DNA from: Martinezella lusitana
GTDB taxonomy: Bacteria; Pseudomonadota; Alphaproteobacteria; Rhizobiales; Rhizobiaceae
Direction: 5' to 3'
DNA: 64,000 nt
NCBI RefSeq assembly: GCF_014207095.1
Contig: NZ_JACHBG010000021.1
Location: 1 to 64,000, forward strand
Positions within the stretch are counted from its first letter, which is position 1; each line of letters opens with the position of its first letter. The notes beneath the pieces were generated by a model. That model saw nothing but the letters and a program-made list of their open reading frames with translations, was not told the DNA's origin and ran no database searches. A program made the position numbers and the translations under genes. Shown here piece by piece: positions 55,421-62,834 of the stretch.

Positions 55421-56326
55421 TCAGGCTTGTTGCCCTTCAAGCAGGAACCGATGCAATTGCACTGCCTCAGGGGAGAGCGAGCGAAAGCGCGGGGCGCCGA
55501 GATAGTATCCGAAGCCGCTCTCCACGCGGTCTTTGCCGATGGTGACGAGCGCGCCGGATTGCAGATATTCCTCGATGAGGCCGAGACTGCCGAGCGCTAT
55601 GCCTTCACCCCTGAGGGCTGCTTCCACCGCCATGATGTAGGTCGAGAAGGAAAGCCGCGGTCGCGGCAGCTTGCCCTTCAGCGGATCGCCGATGCGGCCG
55701 AACCATTGGCGGAAACTGATCCAGTGGGCGTTGGCGCGCTCATAGTCGATGAGATCAAGCCCGGCGATGTCGACCGGTGTCAGCGCCTGCGGGTCGAGGC
55801 CGCGAACCGCCAGATAGTCGGGCGATGCGATCGGCACCAACACCTCCTTCAGCAGCGGCGTCAGGCTCCAGCGCGGGTGCTCGCCCGTGGAATAGATGAT
55901 GATGAGGTCGTTGTTCTCTGAGGCGAGTTCGGAATGCACGTCCGTCGTCAGCAGGCGCACCGAGATACCCGGGCTCTCCTTGCCGAAATCCCTCAGCCGC
56001 TGCCCGAGCCAGAGATGCGAGATGGAGCCGCTTGCCGCAATGGAAATGATCTCGCCCGTCCCGGTGCGAAAAGGCTCAAGGCTTTCCTCCAGATATTCCA
56101 GCGTAGCCCGTACGCGCTGAAACAGCCGCTCACCATCCGGCGTCAGCGTCAGGTTTCGGCCGCGCCGGGTAAAGAGTGTCGCGCCGAGATGATCTTCAAG
56201 CCCCTTGATGCGGCGGCTGACGGCGGCCTGGGTGATGTTCAGCTCGCGACCGGCGCGTGAAAAGTTCATGGCCCGCGCAGCCGCATCGAACACGCGGAAG
56301 GCCTCCAGCGGTATTTTTTCTAGCAT
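55421..56326 (-). CDS. LysR-family transcriptional regulator
   Basis: A 301-residue LTTR. The N-terminal HTH reads MNFSRAGRELNITQAAVSRR (about residues 21-40), followed by a dimerisation helix and a substrate-binding domain with a GcvA-like pattern. It is divergent from the iron-alcohol dehydrogenase operon, and the gap holds a long dyad, so it likely controls that operon. The ligand is unknown. Confidence 0.9.
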   Translation of the reverse strand: MLEKIPLEAFRVFDAAARAMNFSRAGRELNITQAAVSRRIKGLEDHLGATLFTRRGRNLTLTPDGERLFQRVRATLEYLEESLEPFRTGTGEIISIAASGSISHLWLGQRLRDFGKESPGISVRLLTTDVHSELASENNDLIIIYSTGEHPRWSLTPLLKEVLVPIASPDYLAVRGLDPQALTPVDIAGLDLIDYERANAHWISFRQWFGRIGDPLKGKLPRPRLSFSTYIMAVEAALRGEGIALGSLGLIEEYLQSGALVTIGKDRVESGFGYYLGAPRFRSLSPEAVQLHRFLLEGQQA

Positions 56327-56340
56327 CGGCCCTCCATAAC

Positions 56341-56388
56341 TTCAGATCATCAATATTCCCGATAATTGCCTGGATTTGAAGATCTGAA
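56341..56388. promoter_or_regulatory. Candidate LysR operator dyad
   Basis: TTCAGATCATCAA (56341-56353) and TTGAAGATCTGAA (56376-56388) are inverted repeats matching at 12 of 13 positions, 22 bp apart. The pair lies in the divergent gap between lysR and the alcohol dehydrogenase. The spacing and form suit paired binding of a LysR tetramer. Function is inferred. Confidence 0.55.
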
Positions 56389-56443
56389 ATTGTGATGCAG
56401 GATTGTGACATCATTTTCAGGTGCTTTTCTAAGGTGATCCCGC

Positions 56444-57589
56444 GTGTCCTTTTCCATTTCCGCCATTCCTGACATACGCTTCGGTGAGGATGCGCTCTCC
56501 GGCCTTCCCGCTGCGGTCAAATCCTTCGATGGCGTCGGTGCCGTTCTGCTTGTCATCGACGCCTTCCTGGCGCAGTCCGGCCTTGCCGCGAAGATCAGCG
56601 CCGAGCTTGCCGAAGTGGGCGTAAAGACGCAGGTCTTTTCCGACTTTGCCGGCGAGCCGAAACTTGCGCATCTGCATGCTGCGATCGCCGCGGGGCAGGG
56701 CGCCGATATGGTGATCGGCATCGGAGGCGGCTCGGCGCTCGACATTGGCAAGATTGTCGCCTGCTGCATCGCGTCGGGCGAGGATCCGATGCATTATGCG
56801 CTGGCGGCCAACCCGCTGCCGAAAAACCCACTGAAGAAGATCATGATCCCGACGACCGCCGGCACCGGTTCGGAGACCTCGGCCACGAATATCTTCGCCG
56901 GTCCCGAGGGCAAGAAGCTCTGGATCTGGGGACCGGAAACAAAGGCCGATCTCGTCATTCTCGATCCGGCGCTGACGAAGACCTTGCCCGCCAACCTGAC
57001 GGCATGGTGCGGCCTCGATGCCTTTATCCATGCCTTCGAGGCGGCGACGAACCGCAACACGCATCGCGGTGCGCAATTCTATGCGCATCAGGCGCTGCGT
57101 TTGATCACCAGTGCTCTTGAGACGGCTGTAAAGCACCCTGATGATATTGCGGCGCGCGGCGATGTGCTGCTCGGCTCCTGCTTTGCCGGCATTGCTATCG
57201 ACAATTGCGGCACGGCGATCGCGCATAATATCAGCCATGCCCTGGCGGGCCTTGGCCCCGTTCATCATGGTCTCGCGACCGCGCTCGGTTTCGAAGCGAC
57301 GCTTGGCTGGCTGGTCGAAGCCGATACGCCGGAACTCAATGCTGCCGCGAAGGCATGTGGTGTCAGGAGTGCCGCTGAACTTCCTGCGTTCGTCTCCGGC
57401 TGGATGGATCGCTGCGGGATCACGCGCTCGCTTCCGGTTGCCTTCAAACCCTTCAATGACACCGACCTTGCCCGCGAAATGCGCGCACCCGAAAACCAGC
57501 CCATGAGGCGCTCGACGATCCGCGACGTGACGGATGCCGATATCGACCGCTTTGCCGCCAGCATCATGGCGCTGCCGAAAGGAATCTGA
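56444..57589 (+). CDS. Iron-containing alcohol dehydrogenase
   Basis: A 381-residue group III-type dehydrogenase. The NAD-binding GGGSALDIGKIVA is at about residue 94. Metal ligands are seen as Asp and His in CGLDAFIHAFEA and histidines in AIAHNISHALAGLGPVHHG. It probably oxidises an alcohol to the aldehyde used by the next gene. The GTG at 56444 is the start; its stop is directly followed by the aldehyde dehydrogenase start. The natural substrate is unknown. Confidence 0.88.
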   Translation: MSFSISAIPDIRFGEDALSGLPAAVKSFDGVGAVLLVIDAFLAQSGLAAKISAELAEVGVKTQVFSDFAGEPKLAHLHAAIAAGQGADMVIGIGGGSALDIGKIVACCIASGEDPMHYALAANPLPKNPLKKIMIPTTAGTGSETSATNIFAGPEGKKLWIWGPETKADLVILDPALTKTLPANLTAWCGLDAFIHAFEAATNRNTHRGAQFYAHQALRLITSALETAVKHPDDIAARGDVLLGSCFAGIAIDNCGTAIAHNISHALAGLGPVHHGLATALGFEATLGWLVEADTPELNAAAKACGVRSAAELPAFVSGWMDRCGITRSLPVAFKPFNDTDLAREMRAPENQPMRRSTIRDVTDADIDRFAASIMALPKGI

Positions 57590-57590
57590 A

Positions 57591-59090
57591 ATGACCAAGA
57601 ATTATACGCGCGACTATTGGGAAAGCGTTCTCTCCGGCCTTAAGCCGGAAGGGCGTCACTTCATAAACGGCGTTCATCGCGCCGCCGCCTCGGGCGAGAC
57701 CTTCACCCGCATCCGGCCGATGGATGGCAAACCCGGTGCTGAGCTTGCGCGCGGCGATGCCGCCGATATCGATGCTGCGGTCGCCTCCGCCCGCGCTGCC
57801 TTCGAAAGCGGCACCTGGCGCAAGAAGGAGCCGTTGGAAAAGAAGAAGATCATGCTGAAATGGGCCGATCTCATTCGTGCCAATGGTGATGAGCTGGCCA
57901 TGCTGGAGACGATCGATGTCGGCAAGCCGGTCATGGCGTCGCTTGGTGTCGATGTGCGCCTCTGCGCCGACGGCATCCAGTTCTACGGCGAAATGATCGA
58001 CAAGATGTATGACGAGATTGCGCCGACCGGCCCGAACGCCCGGGCACTGGTGCGCAAGGTGCCTCTCGGTGTCATCGGAGCGATCACGCCCTGGAACTAT
58101 CCGATGATCATCGATGCCTGGAAGCTGGGGCCAGCAATCGCTGCCGGCAATTCCGTCGTGCTGAAGCCGGCCGAACAGTCCTCGCTTTCCGCCATTCGTC
58201 TTGCCGAACTCGCGATCGAAGCCGGTATTCCCGCCGGTGTCTTCAACGTCGTCACGGGCTACGGCGAGGAGACTGGCAAGCCGCTGGCGCTGCATATGGA
58301 TGTCGACATGATCGCCTTTACCGGCTCGACCGAAGTCGGCAAGCTGATCATGGGTTATGCGGCACAATCGAACGTCAAGCGCGTGGCGCTGGAGCTCGGC
58401 GGCAAGTCGCCGCTGGTCGTCTTCGAAGACGCCGATCTCGATGCCGCCGCCGTCGCGGCTGCCTGGGGTTGCTTCTATAATTCCGGCGAGACCTGCCATG
58501 CTTCGACCCGCCTCATCGTGCAGCGTTCGGTGCAGGACAGACTGATCGAGAAGATCGAGGCAGTGACTCGCTCCGACATAGCGCTCAAGCATCCCCTCGA
58601 TCCCTCGGCGCAGATCGGTGCCTTGATCGAGGAAGAGCATATGAACAAGGTGCTGGCGATGATCGCAGCCGGTGAGAAGGAAGGCGCACGCCGTGTCTTC
58701 GGCGCCGAGCGCGTCCTGAGCGAGAGCGGCGGCTATTATGTTTCGCCGGGTGTCTTCGTCGACATGACCAACGATATGAGCCTGGCGCGTCAGGAGATCT
58801 TCGGCCCGGTTCTCGCAGCCATCCCCTTCGATACCGAAGAGGAAGCGCTGAAGATCGCCAACGACACGATCTATGGGCTGGCCGGTGGGGTCTTTACCAA
58901 GGACATGGATCGCGCTCACCGCTTTTCCGAAGAGATCCATGCGGGTACGGTGTGGATCAACACCTATGACATGTCGAACTTCGCCACGCCGTTCGGCGGT
59001 TTCAAGCAGTCCGGCTTCGGTCGTGACCGTTCGGTGCATGCGATCGACAAGTACTGCGATTACAAGACGATCTGGCAGCAGTTCGGCTGA
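57591..59090 (+). CDS. NAD-dependent aldehyde dehydrogenase
   Basis: A 499-residue ALDH. The oxyanion and NAD-binding residues are in PWNYPMIIDAWKLGPA, KPAEQSSLSA and FTGSTEVGK. The catalytic glutamate is in VALELGGKSP, and the nucleophile cysteine is in NSGETCHAST. It follows the alcohol dehydrogenase in one transcript, so it likely oxidises that enzyme's product. It starts at ATG 57591, one base after the stop codon of the alcohol dehydrogenase gene. Confidence 0.93.
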   Translation: MTKNYTRDYWESVLSGLKPEGRHFINGVHRAAASGETFTRIRPMDGKPGAELARGDAADIDAAVASARAAFESGTWRKKEPLEKKKIMLKWADLIRANGDELAMLETIDVGKPVMASLGVDVRLCADGIQFYGEMIDKMYDEIAPTGPNARALVRKVPLGVIGAITPWNYPMIIDAWKLGPAIAAGNSVVLKPAEQSSLSAIRLAELAIEAGIPAGVFNVVTGYGEETGKPLALHMDVDMIAFTGSTEVGKLIMGYAAQSNVKRVALELGGKSPLVVFEDADLDAAAVAAAWGCFYNSGETCHASTRLIVQRSVQDRLIEKIEAVTRSDIALKHPLDPSAQIGALIEEEHMNKVLAMIAAGEKEGARRVFGAERVLSESGGYYVSPGVFVDMTNDMSLARQEIFGPVLAAIPFDTEEEALKIANDTIYGLAGGVFTKDMDRAHRFSEEIHAGTVWINTYDMSNFATPFGGFKQSGFGRDRSVHAIDKYCDYKTIWQQFG

Positions 59091-59105
59091 GAGATTGATA
59101 TCGGG

Positions 59106-59142
59106 ATGATCCCCTTCAAGGCGGTAACGCTTTGGGGATCAT
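59106..59142 (+). repeat. Hairpin between the ALDH and enolase-superfamily genes
   Basis: ATGATCCCC (59106-59114) is complementary to GGGGATCAT (59134-59142), with an inner AAGGCG/CGCTTT stem and a GTAA loop. Form resembles a RIME-like repeat. It may separate expression of the last gene from the first two. Confidence 0.5.
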
Positions 59143-59167
59143 GCCCGGAGGATAAAGGGGAGCCATA

Positions 59168-60289
59168 ATGAGCAAGATTGTTTCCATCGAAATCACCCAT
59201 CATTGCCTGCCGCTCGATCCGGCGTTCAAGGCGAGCTGGGATGGGCGCCCGCGCAAGCATTTCGATGCGACCATTGTCCGCGTCAGGGATGATGAGGGCC
59301 GGGAAGGCATCGGCTCCGGCGACCTTATGAAGGGTTTCGAAGGCCACGAGGATCTGTTCATTGGGCAGGACCCGCGGCATGTCGAACGGCATTATGAAGT
59401 CCTCTCGCATATCAACTTCCATTACGGCCGCTGCTGGCCGATGGATCTGGCGCTGTGGGACCTTTCCGGTAAGATCACCGGCGAGCCGGTCTGGCGGATG
59501 CTCGGCGGTCGCGCCAGCCGCGTTCGGCTCTATGCATCCTCTGGCGTGCTGCGCGAACCCTCCGCTATGGCCGATCAAGCCGAGCGCTATATCGATGAGG
59601 GCTTTCCGGCCATGAAGGTGCGCTTCTCCTCGTCCTCGGGCGGGCGTGGCGGCTGGCGTGAGGACGTCAAGGCGCTCGAAGCGATCCGCGCCCGCGTCGG
59701 CGACCGTCTGGAGCTGATGGTCGACTGCAATCAGGGCTGGCGCATGCCATGGGATACGACATTGCCGTGGACCTTCAAGGATGCGCTTGCTGTCGCGAGG
59801 GAATTGGAGCGGCTCGGCGTCTACTGGATGGAGGAGCCGCTTTACCGCTCGGACCGCAAGGGCATGAAGGAGTTGAAACAGGCGACTTCGGTGCGCATCG
59901 TCGGCGGCGAGATGACGCGCGAACTCTATGAATTCCGCGATATCATCGAGGAGCGCGCCTTTGACGTCATCCAGCCCGATGTCGCGCTCGTCGGCGGTAT
60001 CACCGGTTGCCGGCGCCTCGCCTATCAGGCGCGCGAGGCGGGCGTGCAATTTACGCCGCATTCCTGGACGAACGGCATAGGCGTGCTCGCCAATGCGCAT
60101 CTGACTGCCGGTGTTGCCGATGCCGCCTGGCTCGAATATCCCTATGACAATCCGGAGTGGAGCGAGGCCCGCCGTGATTATCCGATGGCGTCGCCGCTCA
60201 AGCATCATGCCGGCTGGCTGGATCTGGGCGTTGCGCCCGGTCTCGGCATCGTTCTCGACGAGGAGCGCCTGAAGGCGACGCGCATCTAG
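59168..60289 (+). CDS. Enolase-superfamily enzyme, mandelate racemase/muconate lactonising type
   Basis: A 373-residue MR/MLE protein. The N-terminal capping domain is followed by the barrel with the catalytic-strand AMKVRF. Metal ligands are read in LMVDCNQGW (Asp), WMEEPLYRS (Glu) and IVGGEMTRE (Glu), and the distal strand has FTPHSWTNGIG with a histidine. It probably dehydrates or epimerises an acid sugar or hydroxy acid. It is in the same gene series as the ADH and ALDH; substrate unknown. Confidence 0.85.
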   Translation: MSKIVSIEITHHCLPLDPAFKASWDGRPRKHFDATIVRVRDDEGREGIGSGDLMKGFEGHEDLFIGQDPRHVERHYEVLSHINFHYGRCWPMDLALWDLSGKITGEPVWRMLGGRASRVRLYASSGVLREPSAMADQAERYIDEGFPAMKVRFSSSSGGRGGWREDVKALEAIRARVGDRLELMVDCNQGWRMPWDTTLPWTFKDALAVARELERLGVYWMEEPLYRSDRKGMKELKQATSVRIVGGEMTRELYEFRDIIEERAFDVIQPDVALVGGITGCRRLAYQAREAGVQFTPHSWTNGIGVLANAHLTAGVADAAWLEYPYDNPEWSEARRDYPMASPLKHHAGWLDLGVAPGLGIVLDEERLKATRI

Positions 60290-60327
60290 GCCGAGCCGTC
60301 CTTACGACAGTTTCGCGTGCCGGCCCG

Positions 60328-61539
60328 TCACGCGGTGGCGGGCCGCATCATTGTCGTTTCTCGGGTGCGCGTCCAACGCATGACGGGGCGCTCGAGCAGC
60401 ACATAGCTCAGCGTGCCGATGGCGAAGATGATTGCGGTTGCGACGAGGCTTGATGTGATCCAGCCGCCAAGTACGTCATCCGAGCCGGTGCCGAAGGAAG
60501 ACGGGAAGAGCTGAGGCATCAAGGTAAGCACAATATCCTGCCAGATATAGACGCCGAAAGAGACTGTGGCGATGTAGCGGCTCAGGCGGTTGTCGAGCAA
60601 TTTTGCCAGAAACCGTGATTGCGGGAGCGCAGCAAGCGCAATGGCGACCGCCAGGGGAAGCGCTGGGAATTGATAGGGAACGCCGAGCCAAGCGTAGCCT
60701 TCCGCCGCACCGCCAATGGACTGCGGCAATTGCCATGCACCCATGGCGATCGCGAGCGCTCCGATGATATCGTAGATCACCGAGCGGCGAGCCGAGAGGA
60801 TGGTCTGGATTCCGGCGGCCAGCGCGCCGATCGCAAATATTGCGAAGAAGCCGATAGGGTTGTAGCGCGGCATCCATTCCTTGGCGCCGCCCTGGAAGCC
60901 GTATTGCCATCCCCGCCCGACGCTATCCGTCGGGAAATAGGTAACGACCAGCGAATGGCCGATCAGCGATACCGCGATGATCCCGATCCAAAGGAGGCGG
61001 CTGACGAGTGGGGAGCGTGATCTCAGCTTCGGATGGAACAGCAGCAGGAAGCCGATTGGCATCAGGACATAGCAGGTCGTCTCGAAGGGGATCGACCATA
61101 GAGGGCCGTCTCCCTGCACCGGGAAAAAGGTGCGCCAATGCCACTGGCTCATCAGGAAGAAGCCGGCGATGTATCGGCCCACAAGCTCCATATCGAACGG
61201 AAAGCCATAGACTGTGAAGCTAATCACAAAGCCGACGGTTAGAGCGAACCAGAAGCCCGGCAGGACGCGTGCTGCGCGGCGCATGGCGTAGATTCTCAGT
61301 GACGGCAGGGGGTGACCACCGTCGAGTGCCAACCAGAAGGGGCGGGCGAGGAGGAAGCCGCTCAGAACGAAGAAGGCCGAAACGCCGTGATTGCCGAAAC
61401 GTCCGATCAAGAAGGTCACGTCCAAATCTGGGGGGATTTTGTAGAAATTCATGCGGAGCACGAGATGGTGCACAAGCACCATCAGACATGCGACGGCGCG
61501 CATGAAATCCGCTCCTCCCAGACGCCTGTCATGCTCCAT
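60328..61539 (-). CDS. Acyltransferase-3 family membrane protein
   Basis: A 403-residue integral membrane protein with about ten hydrophobic segments. The N-terminal RAVACLMVLVHHLVL carries the conserved histidines of acyltransferase 3 (acetylation of surface sugars), and FGNHGVSAFFVLSGFLLARPF is the second signature. It likely O-acetylates an exported polysaccharide or lipid. It is convergent with the MR/MLE gene and the FMN reductase gene lies upstream on the same strand. Confidence 0.88.
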   Translation of the reverse strand: MEHDRRLGGADFMRAVACLMVLVHHLVLRMNFYKIPPDLDVTFLIGRFGNHGVSAFFVLSGFLLARPFWLALDGGHPLPSLRIYAMRRAARVLPGFWFALTVGFVISFTVYGFPFDMELVGRYIAGFFLMSQWHWRTFFPVQGDGPLWSIPFETTCYVLMPIGFLLLFHPKLRSRSPLVSRLLWIGIIAVSLIGHSLVVTYFPTDSVGRGWQYGFQGGAKEWMPRYNPIGFFAIFAIGALAAGIQTILSARRSVIYDIIGALAIAMGAWQLPQSIGGAAEGYAWLGVPYQFPALPLAVAIALAALPQSRFLAKLLDNRLSRYIATVSFGVYIWQDIVLTLMPQLFPSSFGTGSDDVLGGWITSSLVATAIIFAIGTLSYVLLERPVMRWTRTRETTMMRPATA

Positions 61540-61616
61540 TTCCGTGTCCGCCGAAACTCCTCTGCATTGGGTTAGGTCATCACGGCGATTTCGGCAAGAT
61601 GGATCCTTGAAAGCAT

Positions 61617-61650
61617 GACGCCCGAGCCTTTAATGCAAGGCCCGGGCGTC
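61617..61650 (-). terminator. Hairpin downstream of the FMN reductase gene
   Basis: GACGCCCGAGCCTT (61617-61630) pairs with AAGGCCCGGGCGTC (61637-61650) with one mismatch across 14 bp and a 6-nt loop. It lies 61 bp after the reductase stop. No T-run is present on the minus strand, so it is weak as a terminator, but the stem is strong. Confidence 0.5.
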
Positions 61651-61710
61651 GAACCGATCTCTCGCACCTGCCAGAAACGAGAGGCCGGATTCACATGTTG
61701 CCGGGACCGA

Positions 61711-62286
61711 TCAAGCGGCGATGGAGCGGTAGGGACGCGTTCCGCGAGCCGGCTTCAGGGCATTGCTCCACCAGGTCAGCCGCGCGATCATGAGAACGAG
61801 GGATTTTCTGGCTTCGAGCGGATTTTCCAGCGTGCCGTCCTCGGCAAACCGGCCCCACGGATTGGCAAAGCTGACGGTATCGCGCACGGTCACGGTATGC
61901 AGCTCGGCGAAGACCAGCCGCAATTGCTCCACGGCGCGCAGGCCGCCGGAAATGCCGCCATAGCAAACGAAGGCGACGGGCTTGCCGTGCCAGGGTTCGT
62001 AGACGAGATCGAGCACGAACTTCAGCGAGGCCGTAAAGCTATGATTATATTCCGGTGTGATGATGATGAAGGCGTCCGCTGCGGCGAGCCGCGCGGAAAG
62101 GGCGGCGACGCCGTCGTGCGTGCGGTCATGCTGGAACGGCAAATCGAATTCGAGAGGATCGATCACATCGATTTCGAGAAGGGGATAGTGCACCAATTCC
62201 CGAGCGACCCAATTGACCACCCGGTCACATAAGCGGCCCGGACGGGTGCTGCCGTAAACGATAGCCAGCCGGGTTGGTTCCGTCAT
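61711..62286 (-). CDS. NADPH-dependent FMN reductase family protein
   Basis: A 191-residue flavodoxin-fold reductase. It has VYGSTRPGRLCDRVVNW (phosphate-binding loop) and FIIITPEYNHSFTASLKFVLD, the signature of the FMN_red family. It probably reduces quinones, chromate or flavin. It is transcribed from a SoxR-type promoter divergent from soxR, so induction by redox-cycling agents is likely. Confidence 0.9.
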   Translation of the reverse strand: MTEPTRLAIVYGSTRPGRLCDRVVNWVARELVHYPLLEIDVIDPLEFDLPFQHDRTHDGVAALSARLAAADAFIIITPEYNHSFTASLKFVLDLVYEPWHGKPVAFVCYGGISGGLRAVEQLRLVFAELHTVTVRDTVSFANPWGRFAEDGTLENPLEARKSLVLMIARLTWWSNALKPARGTRPYRSIAA

Positions 62287-62320
62287 GTCTTGCTCCTGCT
62301 TTACGCGCTCTGGAGCTTAG

Positions 62321-62351
62321 CTTATAAAACCTCAAGTAAAGTTGAGGTCAA
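62321..62351 (-). promoter_or_regulatory. SoxR-regulated promoter with SoxR box
   Basis: On the minus strand, -35 TTGACC (62346-62351) and -10 TATAAG (62321-62326) are separated by 19 bp, the elongated spacer typical of MerR/SoxR promoters. The spacer contains the near-palindrome CCTCAAGTAAAGTTGAGG (62330-62347), which matches the SoxR box pattern. It points towards the FMN reductase gene and lies 12 bp before soxR. Confidence 0.85.
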
Positions 62352-62359
62352 TAGTGCAA

Positions 62360-62824
62360 ATGGGAAAAATCGAACCTGGTCAATTTTCCAGGCTGCTGAC
62401 GGTCGGCGAGGTGGCGGCGCGGAGCGGCGTAGCGGTTTCGGCGCTGCATTTTTACGAGGCGAGAGGACTGATCGAAAGTCAGCGCAGCCGCGGGAATCAG
62501 CGGCGCTATGCCCGCGAAGTGCTGCGCCGGGTGGCGATCATCAAGGTGGCGCAGCGGGTCGGCATTCCGCTTGCCGAGGTTCAGGAGGCGCTGCAATCGC
62601 TGCCGCAGGGGCGCCCGCTAACGGCGGCGGACTGGAAGATGCTTTCCGCGCGCTGGAAGGACGATCTCGATACCCGCATCAGGCGTCTGCAGGGGTTGCG
62701 CGATCAGTTCAACGGCTGCATTGGCTGCGGTTGTCTCTCGATGGATAGCTGTCCGCTCAGAAATCCGTGGGATCGTCTTTCCAGTGAAGGCGCAGGCCCG
62801 CGCCTGCTCGATCCTGACGATTGA
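62360..62824 (+). CDS. soxR: Redox-sensitive transcriptional activator SoxR
   Basis: A 154-residue MerR-family sensor. The N-terminal HTH begins LLTVGEVAARSGVAVSALHF, the dimerisation helix follows, and the [2Fe-2S] site is CIGCGCLSMDSC near the C-terminus (C-x2-C-x-C-x5-C). It activates its target when the cluster is oxidised by redox-cycling compounds. The ATG at 62360 is preferred; the TTG at 62342 lies inside the operator. Confidence 0.93.
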   Translation: MGKIEPGQFSRLLTVGEVAARSGVAVSALHFYEARGLIESQRSRGNQRRYAREVLRRVAIIKVAQRVGIPLAEVQEALQSLPQGRPLTAADWKMLSARWKDDLDTRIRRLQGLRDQFNGCIGCGCLSMDSCPLRNPWDRLSSEGAGPRLLDPDD

Positions 62825-62834
62825 AGTGGAGGCG

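Noticed and set aside
62342..62824. TTG start for soxR
   Set aside because: It lies inside the SoxR box; the ATG at 62360 matches the family and leaves the operator free.
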